Assembly (NCBI RefSeq): GCF_018688335.1
Contig: NZ_CP061316.1
Location: forward strand, 682,001-746,000
Source of the DNA: Polynucleobacter sp. AP-Jannik-300A-C4
GTDB lineage: Bacteria > Pseudomonadota > Gammaproteobacteria > Burkholderiales > Burkholderiaceae
Direction: 5' to 3'
Length of the DNA stretch: 64,000 nucleotides
In this document: positions 23,680-32,381 of the stretch, in pieces
How the letters are laid out: the number at the start of each line of letters is the position of its first letter
Position numbering within the stretch: position 1 is the first letter of the stretch
Notes under the pieces: generated by a model
Database searches by the model: none
The model's input: the letters and a program-made list of their open reading frames with translations, nothing else
Told to the model about the DNA's origin: nothing
Program-made: the position numbers and the translations under genes

Positions 23680-24005
23680 GCAAGGCCTCTCGTACAGGCA
23701 TTACGATGCCAGCTCAGGCAAAAAAAGGCTCTATTATCGAAATTCGAGCAATCGCCCAGCATGATATGGAGACAGGCTACCGGTACTCTGAAGATGGTAA
23801 GCGAATTCCCCGCGATATCATTCGCCTCTTTACCTGCAAGTACAACGGCGAGGAAGTATTTAGAGCGGATTTTTACCCAGGCATTGGCGCAAACCCGCTC
23901 ATTATTTTTACCACTATTGCAGTAGCGTCTGGAACCCTCGAGTTCAAATGGGTGGGAGATGATGGTTATGAGGCAGTCAACCAAGCACAAATTACTGTCT
24001 CGTGA
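23676..24005 (+). CDS. soxZ: Sulfur carrier partner SoxZ
   Basis: The ATG at 23676 overlaps the soxY stop codon (ATGA) and gives 109 residues. The SoxZ pattern is complete: GSIIEIRAIAQHDMETGYR, IPRDIIRLFTCKYNGEEVF, ADFYPGIGANPLIIFTTIA and LEFKWVGDDG. SoxYZ form the periplasmic carrier that holds sulfur intermediates. Confidence 0.93.
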   Translation: MSKASRTGITMPAQAKKGSIIEIRAIAQHDMETGYRYSEDGKRIPRDIIRLFTCKYNGEEVFRADFYPGIGANPLIIFTTIAVASGTLEFKWVGDDGYEAVNQAQITVS

Positions 24006-24784
24006 ATCTTTTCATTTTTTGTTGCCGAGTATTGCCAATCTTGGCCATCCTACTTGGGGTTGATTCCAGTATTGCTGAGCCTGCGAAGGATGTTCGGCAG
24101 TCAAGCTATCAGCTGATGACTCCAGAGAACAAGGCAATGCAAGATGACCCAAATCTCAACCCTGCCTTATTTTGGGTAATGGATGGCAATAGTCTTTGGA
24201 AAGAAAATACCGGTAAAAAGAATGTATCTTGTGCATCTTGTCACGGCGATAGTGGTCGTAAGATGGTTGGTGTGGCAACACAGTTTCCTAAGGTACAAAA
24301 AGGAAAATTGCAGACTTTAGAAGGGCAAATCAATCAATGTCGTACATCACGGCAGGAGGCTCCAACATTTGCTTATGAAAGCAAAGAATTGTTAGCCTTA
24401 ACGACATTTGTGGCGACCCAATCCAAGGGCTTACCTATTGCCATTCAAGAAACACCACAGAATAAAAAAGATCTTCAAGAAGGTCGCCAAATCTTTAATG
24501 AAAGAATGGGTCAGCTCAATTTATCTTGTGCGCAATGCCATCAAGATCGGGCTGGATTGAAGTTGGGAGGAAGTCTCATTCCTCAGGGGCATCCAACTGC
24601 CTACCCAATTTACCGAATCGAATGGCAGACTATGGGTTCGTTGCAAAGACGTCTGCGTAATTGTATGAGCGGAGTGCGCGCTAAGCAGTTTGAGTATGGC
24701 TCGAAGGAGATGGCTCAGTTAGAACTGTTTCTGATGTGGAGAGCAAGAGGGATGCCCCTGGAAACTCCAGGGGTACGCCCATAA
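24002..24784 (+). CDS. soxA: Dihaem cytochrome c SoxA
   Basis: The 260-residue secreted protein starts with GTG overlapping the soxZ stop. It contains two CxxCH haem sites, CASCH and CAQCH, and the active-site cysteine segment RLRNCMSGVRAKQ that carries the persulfide-type Cys in SoxA. It completes SoxXA. The gene ends eight bases from convergent purU, so no soxB or soxCD follows. Confidence 0.92.
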   Translation: MNLFIFCCRVLPILAILLGVDSSIAEPAKDVRQSSYQLMTPENKAMQDDPNLNPALFWVMDGNSLWKENTGKKNVSCASCHGDSGRKMVGVATQFPKVQKGKLQTLEGQINQCRTSRQEAPTFAYESKELLALTTFVATQSKGLPIAIQETPQNKKDLQEGRQIFNERMGQLNLSCAQCHQDRAGLKLGGSLIPQGHPTAYPIYRIEWQTMGSLQRRLRNCMSGVRAKQFEYGSKEMAQLELFLMWRARGMPLETPGVRP

Positions 24785-24792
24785 AGTGTTGC

Positions 24793-25647
24793 CTAGTCTG
24801 AGAAGACCACAGAAGTTGCGCCGTTAATCAAAACGCGATCATGCAAGTAGTAGCGTAGGGCGCGTGACAGAACGGTACGCTCTAAATCACGACCTTTACG
24901 AACTAAGTCTTCAGGCGTATCACCATGAGTAACGCGAGTGACGTCTTGCTCAATAATCGGACCCTCATCCAAATCACTGGTAACAAAGTGCGCTGTAGCG
25001 CCAATCAACTTAATGCCTCGGGCATGAGCTTGATGGTAAGGCTTAGCACCCTTAAAGCTAGGTAAGAATGAGTGGTGAACGTTAATACAGCGGCCAGATA
25101 ATTTAGTGGACAAGTCATCTGACAGAATTTGCATATAACGCGCCAAAATCACCATATCTACTTTTGAATCGGCAACGATCTCTAAAAGTTTAGCTTCTTG
25201 TGCCGGCTTAGTCTCCGGTGTTACTGGGAGGTGGTAAAAAGGAATGTCGGCAAAATCAATGCTGGAGTAGACCTCACGCGGATGGTTAGAAACAATTCCG
25301 CAAATAATCATTGGTAATTCGCCGATACGCCAGCGATAGAGCAGATCCACTAAGCAATGATCTAGCTTAGATGCCATGATCAATACGCGCTTTAAATCTT
25401 TAACGGCACGCAAGTCCCAAGTAAGATCAAAACGTTTAGCGATCTCGACAAAGCCAGTTCTCAAAGTTTTGCTATCAGCGCTACAGCTAAAGCTCACACG
25501 CATAAAGAAGCGTTTAGATGCTTTGTCATCAAATTGCTGAGCCTCTTCAATGTCACCACCCAATTCAAAGATGTAGGTTGAAACTGCGGCAACAATGCCA
25601 GGTCGATTCGGGCAGGTAAGTGTGAGGTAGTAATTTTCTGTGGTCAT
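24793..25647 (-). CDS. purU: Formyltetrahydrofolate deformylase
   Basis: The 284-residue enzyme has an N-terminal ACT domain ([24 protein letters not shown]) and a C-terminal formyltransferase-like hydrolase domain ([39 protein letters not shown]). It releases formate from 10-formyl-tetrahydrofolate, balancing the one-carbon pool, and is usually allosterically controlled by Met and Gly through the ACT domain. Formate produced could feed the Fds formate dehydrogenase encoded in the same window (inference). Confidence 0.94.
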   Translation of the reverse strand: MTTENYYLTLTCPNRPGIVAAVSTYIFELGGDIEEAQQFDDKASKRFFMRVSFSCSADSKTLRTGFVEIAKRFDLTWDLRAVKDLKRVLIMASKLDHCLVDLLYRWRIGELPMIICGIVSNHPREVYSSIDFADIPFYHLPVTPETKPAQEAKLLEIVADSKVDMVILARYMQILSDDLSTKLSGRCINVHHSFLPSFKGAKPYHQAHARGIKLIGATAHFVTSDLDEGPIIEQDVTRVTHGDTPEDLVRKGRDLERTVLSRALRYYLHDRVLINGATSVVFSD

Positions 25648-25692
25648 GGCTTTAGTAGATTGGATTGCTTGTAAGGACTAATTTTAGACTGC

Positions 25693-26124
25693 TTATTTAG
25701 AAGTGGTCAGGCTATCTGCGGGGCCCGGGTATGGCTCGCTCATATCTTTGATGGTGGGAATGGGAATATCGCTGCAAATGGGTTTAGGTCCCAATGCATT
25801 GAGGAAATTGCAATCTTGTTTGGTGGCCGCGGAGGCAGCATGCTCCAAGGGAGATTTTCCGGTGGTTACAGTGGAGACAGCGCTGACAGCAGTTGACGGG
25901 TTAGCTGCTGCTACGGAGACAGCAGCAGTCCCAGCAGAGCTGGCTACGCTGGTTGCTGAACTGCCAAGGGCTAAAAGAGGGGCTGCACAGCCCATCATGC
26001 TGAGGCAAAGAATTGTGCCCCCAAGAGTGATGCTGAGATAAAAGCAAAAAGCAGACCAGCCCGATGGGTTTGGCCTGCTTAGGTTGCCATTCAATGGGAT
26101 GTCATTATTTACGTTGGCAGACAA
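25693..26124 (-). CDS. Putative small lipoprotein or secreted protein
   Basis: The 143-residue reading has a hydrophobic stretch ending in a lipobox-like MMGC (residues 43-46), then an Ala/Ser/Val/Thr-rich region and a C-terminal segment with two cysteines (DCNFLNALGPKPICSDI). The available starts are unclear: only TTG codons at 26124 or 26094, or an ATG at 25998 that removes the leader. A rho-independent-type hairpin for the upstream gene falls inside the would-be leader. No family is recognised. The start is the weak point of this call. Confidence 0.5.
   Translation of the reverse strand: MSANVNNDIPLNGNLSRPNPSGWSAFCFYLSITLGGTILCLSMMGCAAPLLALGSSATSVASSAGTAAVSVAAANPSTAVSAVSTVTTGKSPLEHAASAATKQDCNFLNALGPKPICSDIPIPTIKDMSEPYPGPADSLTTSK
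26051..26078 (-). terminator. Rho-independent terminator of the surface-adhesin-E-like gene
   Basis: On the minus strand GCAGGCCA pairs with TGGTCTGC (one G-T pair), with an inner CCC/GGG pair, followed by TTTTTGCTTTT (plus-strand 26040-26050). It lies 27 bases beyond the stop codon at 26105. It overlaps the annotated leader of the next gene, so that gene may start further downstream or be read through. Confidence 0.7.
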
Positions 26125-26512
26125 CGTTAAATACTCCTGCCGCCCATGACTCGCTTACTACGGGTTCAAATTCACTATCTGGAGTCTTGTTATCTGAAAC
26201 TACTTTGCCGCTACCTTTATTGCCAGCGAACTCTTTGTATTCGATTGGGCGATAACTAATGGCGGGACAGTTATATTCGTTGATGCCAATGATTGAGCTA
26301 ACGGGCTGCTTTGTTTTTGGATTAACCCCAGGCTTTTTAAAATCCAGCATTGACATGATTTGTGCTTTTTCACCAGAAGCGCTAACGGTATCTAGGTCTA
26401 CATAAACTACCATGACCTCATTCGATCCCAATTCTTTCCACTCGGCGAAGCTGCTAGAGAATGGCAGCAAGGAGAGGAAAGTAAAAATAGTGAGTGCGTG
26501 TAATTTTTTCAT
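26105..26512 (-). CDS. Surface-adhesin-protein-E-like small secreted protein
   Basis: I use the ATG at 26512 (135 residues, starting MKKLHALTIFTFLSLLPFSSS), a clear signal peptide; a TTG four codons upstream is an alternative. The mature part (VMVVYVDLDTVSASGEKAQIMSML, then a KAQ-, NEYNCP- and FNVVC-containing fold) resembles the surface-adhesin E family of Betaproteobacteria, whose function is largely unknown. A terminator follows at 26051-26078. Confidence 0.65.
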   Translation of the reverse strand: MKKLHALTIFTFLSLLPFSSSFAEWKELGSNEVMVVYVDLDTVSASGEKAQIMSMLDFKKPGVNPKTKQPVSSIIGINEYNCPAISYRPIEYKEFAGNKGSGKVVSDNKTPDSEFEPVVSESWAAGVFNVVCQRK

Positions 26513-26583
26513 GTTCAGTAGCAATATCGATTAATCGGTTAAACCCGAACTGGGTCTGAAGACTTTATTCTAAACTCCCCAGC

Positions 26584-29049
26584 TTATTTTTCCTTAATAT
26601 TCAGATCCAGTTGCCGGCGAATTATTTTGGGCTTCATTTGCAGTGGGAGATATTCATTTTGAGCCCAAAGTCCACTCATATTCCGATAGAGCTTGCTTTG
26701 CACCCAGCCAGATTGTCCAGTTTGATAGATAAAGAGAGATTGCTCTAAATCGGATAAATCAAAGAGCGTCCTAAGACTGGGGGCCTGCTTGGTTTCAAAA
26801 GGGTTGTCAGCCCTCAGAAGCTCGAGGCGCCCCACATTGATGCTAAAGCTATCCCCAGGAAATGCTTGAGTCAAATTAAACATGCTTCCTAGGAAGGGGA
26901 CTTTGCTGAAGGGGCGGTGCTCTGAGACCGCTATGTGCGCATTTCCCCAGACCCAATTTTTAGGGTTATCGCCAAATTGGGCGCTGAGTTGCTCGAGTGC
27001 ATTATCAAATGCTGCATTAGAAGCCTCTGCACAAGTTTCAATTTTTTCAGTTTGGGGGTCGTTGCACCAAGGGCTATCAGGATTTTGTAATTGCAAAATC
27101 AAGGGTTGCCTAAAGTTACGCGCCCCATAATTTTCAGTAAACAAATAAGCCAAACGTGAAAAGAGTTTTCTTGATAACTGATCAGCCCAGGCGTTAAAGA
27201 TGAGTGCACCAGCACTATCAATTTTCATATCGCCATCAAAGTTTCTACTAAGTTCAATAGCTTGTTGCGCGAGAGGATGTTTTGATTGGGCAGACTTAAA
27301 TAATTCCAATAATGGTGTGGCACCCAAAGAGTGGGTATCTGCTTGCATTGACTTCATGGATGGGAGGTCATGCATTGACTTACCTTTAATGAGCTCCACA
27401 ATTCTGTCGTAGCGGGTTGGCAAATCCCAGTCTCCAGTCAGTGGGTTCGGATCATTGCTAGACAATATTTTTTGGTTAGCAGTGGCTATCCAGTTTGTAT
27501 CTGGGTTGTTGCTACTTGGCAGTTGATCAAAAGGGACGTACCCGGTCCAGTCATATTGTTTTTCCCAGCTCAGTGCTGGTGCTACTCCATATAGTCCCTG
27601 GTGTAATGTTCGCTTAGGAGCAACACCAGCTGTCTGAAGTGAAATATTTCCATCTATATCTGCCATTACAACGTTTTGCATGGGGGCATAGTTTTTGCGG
27701 AGGGCTTGCTTGAATGTATCCAAGTCTTTGGCGTGATTCATATCAATCAAACCATCAACAGATTGATTCTCGATGTCCAGAGCAGTCCATCGCAAGCTCA
27801 GGGCAAAACGATCAGTATCAATAGCACGTTTGGCTCGAGCATAAGATTCTGAAATCACTGGGCCATGTCGAGTCTCTTTGACCAAAAAGCGAAGAGGGAG
27901 CTGGCCTTTGATGTCAATGATTTCTTGGCGGACCTTAAAAGGAAGTGGTCCCTCGGGCCCACGATAGACACCAGGATTTTTTGGGTCTAATTGCTCAATA
28001 TATAAATCCTGAACATCTGGACCTGTATTAGTAAAGCTCCAAGCAAACTTATCAGTTCTACCTAGTACCACTGCGGGAATACCGGGTAGGGTGGCGCCAA
28101 TCACATTGAGACCTGGAGCCTCCATGTGAGCCATATACCAAATCGCCGGGGCTGATAAGCCTAGATGTGGATCATTCGCAAGCAAAGGCTTGCCAGAAGC
28201 CGTGAGCTTCCCACTGAGTGCCCAGTTATTAGAGCCAACGCCATCCTTGCCACCTGGCACTTCAGTGATGGCTAACTCTGTTGCAGGCAGCTTCTTCGAC
28301 TTTTGATCGCGCGCGTGTGGATTCGGATTAAAAACATTAATATCCCGATACATTTTGGCGAAGTCAACGTTGCTCACGGGATCACCTGGTGTGTATGCTG
28401 GCATTACTTCCCACACTTGTTGGGTTGTTAAGAATTGCGAAAGTTCAAGGCGTTGCAATTCTTTATGCCAATTACCACCGAGATCAAGTGCCATCATCAA
28501 CATCCATGCCACGCTATCCGTGGGGGACCAGTGACCTGGTTTGGATCCAGTTAAATAGTATTCAACCGGTAGAGCCCAACCCAAGTGGGTATTGCCAGCG
28601 TTGACCCCATCCGCATAGGATTGCAGTAATCGCTTAGTGGCAATCGGGTAGCGATCAAATTGCTTTTCGGCTGCATGCTTGATTCCTAGGGTTCGAATAA
28701 AGCGATCAATTGCTACAGTTTCATTGCCAAGAATTTCAGAAAGCCGACCGCTGGATAGTCGGCGGTTAATTTCCATTTGCCAAGAACGTTCGCTAGCATG
28801 TAAATAGCCCAAAGCAAAGAGTGCATCACTCGAGCTCTTTGCCTGGATATGTGGAATATCACTCTCATCAAAGCTAATCGCAACGGAATTTCCAAGGGTT
28901 TTTATGATCCGCTTGCCAGAGGGGTTGGTTTGAGCGGAAACGAGGTAGATTATTCCAGCTGCGATGATCAATACTAGGGCTAAAGAACCCATCCAAAAGG
29001 TGGCTTTAAATAGAGCTTTAAGACCTGGGTTTGGGGTGGAGATTTTCAT
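26584..29049 (-). CDS. Penicillin-acylase-family Ntn hydrolase, membrane anchored
   Basis: The 821-residue protein has one N-terminal membrane segment (about residues 19-38) followed by a penicillin amidase fold. It contains HIQAKSSSDALFALGYLHASER, then GVGSNNWAL with the catalytic Ser (about residue 273), which becomes the N-terminus of the beta chain after self-cleavage, and ANDPHLGLSAPAIWYMA. Such enzymes hydrolyse amides including beta-lactams, acyl-homoserine lactones or acyl-amino acids; the substrate here is not decided by sequence. Length matches the family (750-850). Monocistronic by position. Confidence 0.9.
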   Translation of the reverse strand: MKISTPNPGLKALFKATFWMGSLALVLIIAAGIIYLVSAQTNPSGKRIIKTLGNSVAISFDESDIPHIQAKSSSDALFALGYLHASERSWQMEINRRLSSGRLSEILGNETVAIDRFIRTLGIKHAAEKQFDRYPIATKRLLQSYADGVNAGNTHLGWALPVEYYLTGSKPGHWSPTDSVAWMLMMALDLGGNWHKELQRLELSQFLTTQQVWEVMPAYTPGDPVSNVDFAKMYRDINVFNPNPHARDQKSKKLPATELAITEVPGGKDGVGSNNWALSGKLTASGKPLLANDPHLGLSAPAIWYMAHMEAPGLNVIGATLPGIPAVVLGRTDKFAWSFTNTGPDVQDLYIEQLDPKNPGVYRGPEGPLPFKVRQEIIDIKGQLPLRFLVKETRHGPVISESYARAKRAIDTDRFALSLRWTALDIENQSVDGLIDMNHAKDLDTFKQALRKNYAPMQNVVMADIDGNISLQTAGVAPKRTLHQGLYGVAPALSWEKQYDWTGYVPFDQLPSSNNPDTNWIATANQKILSSNDPNPLTGDWDLPTRYDRIVELIKGKSMHDLPSMKSMQADTHSLGATPLLELFKSAQSKHPLAQQAIELSRNFDGDMKIDSAGALIFNAWADQLSRKLFSRLAYLFTENYGARNFRQPLILQLQNPDSPWCNDPQTEKIETCAEASNAAFDNALEQLSAQFGDNPKNWVWGNAHIAVSEHRPFSKVPFLGSMFNLTQAFPGDSFSINVGRLELLRADNPFETKQAPSLRTLFDLSDLEQSLFIYQTGQSGWVQSKLYRNMSGLWAQNEYLPLQMKPKIIRRQLDLNIKEK

Positions 29050-29183
29050 GGGAATAGTTTAGTGGGTTTGCCGTAGCTCTCAGCCTAAGGGAGATGAATA
29101 GAGGCTTCCAGCCCTCAATGAGCCCCGCATGCTAAAATTTTGATTGTCTTGATTTATTTAGTACGGCTTTATTGCTCGTGCGA

Positions 29184-29272
29184 GCCCGAGTGGTGAAATC
29201 GGTAGACACAGCAGATTTAAAATCTGCCGACTCAAAAAAGTCGTGCCGGTTCGATTCCGGCCTCGGGCACCA
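29184..29272 (+). tRNA. tRNA-Leu (TAA)
   Basis: The acceptor stem GCCCGAG (29184-29190) pairs with CTCGGGC (29262-29268). The anticodon stem GCAGA/TCTGC encloses TTTAAAA, so the anticodon is TAA. A long variable arm (GCCGACTCAAAAAAGTCGT) is typical of class II tRNA-Leu, and the CCA is encoded. Confidence 0.97.
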
Positions 29273-29293
29273 ATCGATTGATTTCAGGCATCC

Positions 29294-29740
29294 TTGAAAT
29301 ACCTCCACATTCTTTTCCTGCTTCTCTATGCCGCCCCCAGTTTGGCTGCTGACTCACTATTTTTTACTTGTGAGCGTTCAGAAAAGAATTACACCGAAAC
29401 CTACGAGTTAAAAGTTACTCCAGCCTCAAAAAAAGAGAAAGCAAAAGTATTTGTTGATGATCGAGATCTCGATCAATCGGATGAGTTTGGCAGGCAAACG
29501 ATTAAGAATGTCCTAGTCACCGAATCCACGGTGCTCGTTTCAATGGAGGCGCACTTTCCACCAGAAAGCTTTGACGGTGTTCAGTATGGGGCTGGCTCAG
29601 TCATTACAGCGATCGCTATTAATCGCGCCACTGGTCAGTTGAGAAAAGCGGAGACCATAAAAGGTGGAATTCTCTCGGCAACCCTCGGGGAGGGTACTAG
29701 GACTTATCAAGAGCAGTGCACAGCAGCTAAAAAACCTTAG
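29294..29740 (+). CDS. Small secreted protein of unknown function
   Basis: The 148-residue protein starts with TTG preceded by AGG at a plausible distance. It has a classical signal peptide (KYLHILFLLLYAAPSLAAD). The mature domain has two cysteines (FFTCERSE and YQEQCTAAK), suggesting one disulfide, and beta-rich spacing. No family is recognised. The 3' end overlaps convergent exbD by four bases. Confidence 0.7.
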   Translation: MKYLHILFLLLYAAPSLAADSLFFTCERSEKNYTETYELKVTPASKKEKAKVFVDDRDLDQSDEFGRQTIKNVLVTESTVLVSMEAHFPPESFDGVQYGAGSVITAIAINRATGQLRKAETIKGGILSATLGEGTRTYQEQCTAAKKP

Positions 29741-30150
29741 TTCGGTTCAGTTACAAATCCAAGCTTAGTTAAACCAGCTCTGCGCGATGCTGCTAAAACT
29801 TGTGCAACATACTCATACTTCACGGACTTATCTGCGCGCAAATTGATTTCTGGTTGCGGTTCTTTCTGGGCAGCCTTCTCTGCATAGCCATCAAATGTTT
29901 TTAAATTAATAGGTGTGCTATTCCAGAATATTTGACCTTGAGCATCAATTGAGAGTTGAACTGATTCTGGCTTTACTTTATTGCGTACGCTATTAGCCTT
30001 TGGCAGTTCTACTTTGACAGCTTGCTGAATGACTGGCAAGGTGATGATGAAGATAATTAAAAGCACTAACATGACGTCCACCATCGGCGTCATATTAATT
30101 TCGGCCATGATGCCGCTTTCTTCGGAATCGTTCTGAAGATTAAAGGACAT
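29737..30150 (-). CDS. exbD: ExbD/TolR-family energy-transducing protein
   Basis: The 137-residue protein has the ExbD plan: short cytoplasmic N-tail with MAEINMTPMVDVMLVLLIIFI, one membrane segment bearing the conserved Asp, and a periplasmic domain (INLRADKSVKYEYVAQVLAASRRAGLTKLGFVTEP). It is last in the coupled murI-tonB-exbB-exbD cluster, two bases after exbB. Confidence 0.93.
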   Translation of the reverse strand: MSFNLQNDSEESGIMAEINMTPMVDVMLVLLIIFIITLPVIQQAVKVELPKANSVRNKVKPESVQLSIDAQGQIFWNSTPINLKTFDGYAEKAAQKEPQPEINLRADKSVKYEYVAQVLAASRRAGLTKLGFVTEPN

Positions 30151-30152
30151 AT

Positions 30153-30845
30153 TTATTCTCCGGACTTCACGCGGGCGCCAGTTACAAAGTAAGCGAGCAG
30201 ATCATTTCCAAAACGATTGAGATCGGCGACCAATAATTTATTGGCACGATTGATGGCATTGAATCCCAGCACCGCTGGAATCGCTACTGCTAGGCCTAGA
30301 GCGGTCATGATGAGCGCCTCACCAATAGGACCAGCAACTTGATCAATTTGTGCGCTGCCTGAGCTGCTGATCGCGATTAAGGCGTGATAGATACCCCATA
30401 CAGTTCCGAATAAACCAATAAATGGTGAAGTTGCTCCTGTTGACCCAAGGAAGGTGAGACCTTTTTGAAGGTTGGCTGAAATTCCATCGATACTGTTCTT
30501 CAGGCTTCTGGCCATCCACTCAGAATAGTTTAGTGTTTGCAAAAGCTCACGATGATTTGTGGATTGACTTTGGTGATGGGAAGAGGCAAGACTGGCAGCT
30601 TTAGCAATCTGATAATAAGGGTTGCTCACATGAGCAGTGAAAGCATTTAAACCCTGGTCATATGAAGTAGCGCGCCAAAATTGATCAAGCTCAGGCTTCA
30701 GTTTGCGCAGGTTACGCAAATCCCAATAGCGAGATAGCAAAATTACCCAGGTTACGATTGAGCAGACTAATAAAGCAATTGCCACAAAGCGGGTAATGGC
30801 ATCGCCCTCGAGCCAGAGATTTGCTAAGCCGAATGGTGTATTCAT
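30153..30845 (-). CDS. exbB: ExbB/TolQ-family proton channel protein
   Basis: The 230-residue protein has three membrane segments: one near residues 15-38 and two C-terminal ones around GLFGTVWGIYHALIAI and GEALIMTALGLAVAIPAVLGFNAI, the ExbB signatures. ExbB-ExbD use the proton gradient to energise TonB. It starts four bases after tonB. Confidence 0.93.
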   Translation of the reverse strand: MNTPFGLANLWLEGDAITRFVAIALLVCSIVTWVILLSRYWDLRNLRKLKPELDQFWRATSYDQGLNAFTAHVSNPYYQIAKAASLASSHHQSQSTNHRELLQTLNYSEWMARSLKNSIDGISANLQKGLTFLGSTGATSPFIGLFGTVWGIYHALIAISSSGSAQIDQVAGPIGEALIMTALGLAVAIPAVLGFNAINRANKLLVADLNRFGNDLLAYFVTGARVKSGE

Positions 30846-30849
30846 AATA

Positions 30850-31545
30850 TTAATTCTTTAAATTAAATTTAATTAAAAGGTTGGTAGAGATTCTTTGCGG
30901 CGAGCCGTTGACTAAAAATGGTTTAAAGCGATAACGTCGACCAATTTCTGTTGCTGCTCGATCTAATCGAGGAAATGAGCTCGAACGTAATAAGGCAACA
31001 TCCTCAACACTGCCAGATTCATCAATGATCAATCGAACTACTACTTCACCTTGCTCGCCAGATCTTTTGGAGAAGGAGGGGTAGTACGCATCTGCATCAG
31101 GCTGGTAGACGACAACTAGTTTACCAATGTCAGTCTGAATCGGTGTGCCGCTAGAACCAGAGGTGGTGGCAGGGGCAACCGTAGCATTCGGGGTCTGTGA
31201 TTCACTCTTGGTTTGGGGTGGTGTTGGTGGGGTTGCCATCTGTTGTTGAGTTTGTGGCGGCGTTGGTGCCTGTGTGGATTTCTCATCCACAGTTTTCTTC
31301 TTCTGCTCCTGCTTTGGTTTTGGGGGTGGAGCTGCTGGGGTGGCCTGAGGCTGTTTGGCGGCCTCGGGGCTCACTAGGTTTGCCATCACTCGCGCATCAT
31401 CTAAGTTATTTTCATGATCGGGTTTCATTCCGCTCTGAAAGCCAATTAAAAATAGTAGATGTAATGCAACTACGATACCGATAATGATGCGCTCGGTTTT
31501 GTCAAAAGGCAGGCGGCTGTTGAGTTTGTCTAAAAATGCACTCAT
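30850..31545 (-). CDS. tonB: TonB energy transducer
   Basis: The 231-residue protein has an N-terminal membrane anchor (IIIGIVVALHLLFLIGFQ), a long Pro/Gln/Lys/Thr-rich spacer (about residues 70-145) able to cross the periplasm, and a C-terminal TonB domain (GEVVVRLIIDESGSVEDVALLRSSS then RRYRFKPF). It drives TonB-dependent receptors with ExbBD. The ATG overlaps the murI stop. Confidence 0.9.
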   Translation of the reverse strand: MSAFLDKLNSRLPFDKTERIIIGIVVALHLLFLIGFQSGMKPDHENNLDDARVMANLVSPEAAKQPQATPAAPPPKPKQEQKKKTVDEKSTQAPTPPQTQQQMATPPTPPQTKSESQTPNATVAPATTSGSSGTPIQTDIGKLVVVYQPDADAYYPSFSKRSGEQGEVVVRLIIDESGSVEDVALLRSSSFPRLDRAATEIGRRYRFKPFLVNGSPQRISTNLLIKFNLKN

Positions 31546-32348
31546 TTAAAAGTGCCCACCAGTTGAGATTCAATACGATGTTGATCTAGGTCGGTTTGCA
31601 TCAGCTCTTGAGCCATCTGATGTAAAAGCTCTGCATCCTTGCTACTGATAAATTTAATGGAGCCATTTTCATCATGATTCAAATGCTTGCCTTGTGCTTC
31701 TAATTTTCTTTTAAGTTGACGCACTACCGCATCACTGGTATCAATTAGGTTAATTGAGTCGCCCAACAACTTGCGTATAGCTTTGCGCAAAAAGGGGTAG
31801 TGAGTACATCCCAGCACAAGCGTATCAGCTCCCGCATCCTGAATGGGCTCTAGATGCTCTGCGAGTAACTCCAAAGTTTCTTCACCATTGGCTTGGCCCG
31901 CCTCTATCAGAGGAACTAAACCAGCGCCAGCTTGTTTTACAAATTGGCAGTTTGGAAGAGTTGCCAGTAAAGCGCTAAATTTGTCACTCTTGAGCGTAGC
32001 CTCGGTTGCGAGTACACCAACGATACCGTTAGCCGACTGCATTGCTGCAGGCTTGATGCCAGGCTCAACTCCGATGATCGGAATATTGCTAAGCTCATTA
32101 CGAATACGTGCAATAGCTTCAGCAGTAGCAGTGTTGCACGCAACCATAATCGCATCGCATCCCTGTGCTGCCAAGTATTGACATAGCTCCATACTGCGAG
32201 CAGCGATCCACTCGCTGGACTTTTCTCCATAGGGTGCGTTGATCGAGTCTGCTAAATAAATATAGTCGTGCTCGGGAAGTTGGCGCAGAGCCTCATCCAA
32301 GATGGATAGGCCTCCAACGCCAGAATCAAATACCCCGATGAGTGCCAA
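31542..32348 (-). CDS. murI: Glutamate racemase
   Basis: The 268-residue enzyme makes D-glutamate for peptidoglycan. It has the MurI marks VFDSGVGGLSIL, YLADSINAPYG, the first catalytic Cys in MVACNTATAEA and the second in VLGCTHYPF. The start codon is TTG at 32348-32346, giving MALIGVFDSG; no ATG is nearby. The stop codon overlaps tonB, so it heads the tonB-exbB-exbD group. Confidence 0.92.
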   Translation of the reverse strand: MALIGVFDSGVGGLSILDEALRQLPEHDYIYLADSINAPYGEKSSEWIAARSMELCQYLAAQGCDAIMVACNTATAEAIARIRNELSNIPIIGVEPGIKPAAMQSANGIVGVLATEATLKSDKFSALLATLPNCQFVKQAGAGLVPLIEAGQANGEETLELLAEHLEPIQDAGADTLVLGCTHYPFLRKAIRKLLGDSINLIDTSDAVVRQLKRKLEAQGKHLNHDENGSIKFISSKDAELLHQMAQELMQTDLDQHRIESQLVGTFK

Positions 32349-32381
32349 GTAAAGGTCGCTTAACTAACGGTAATGAATTGC

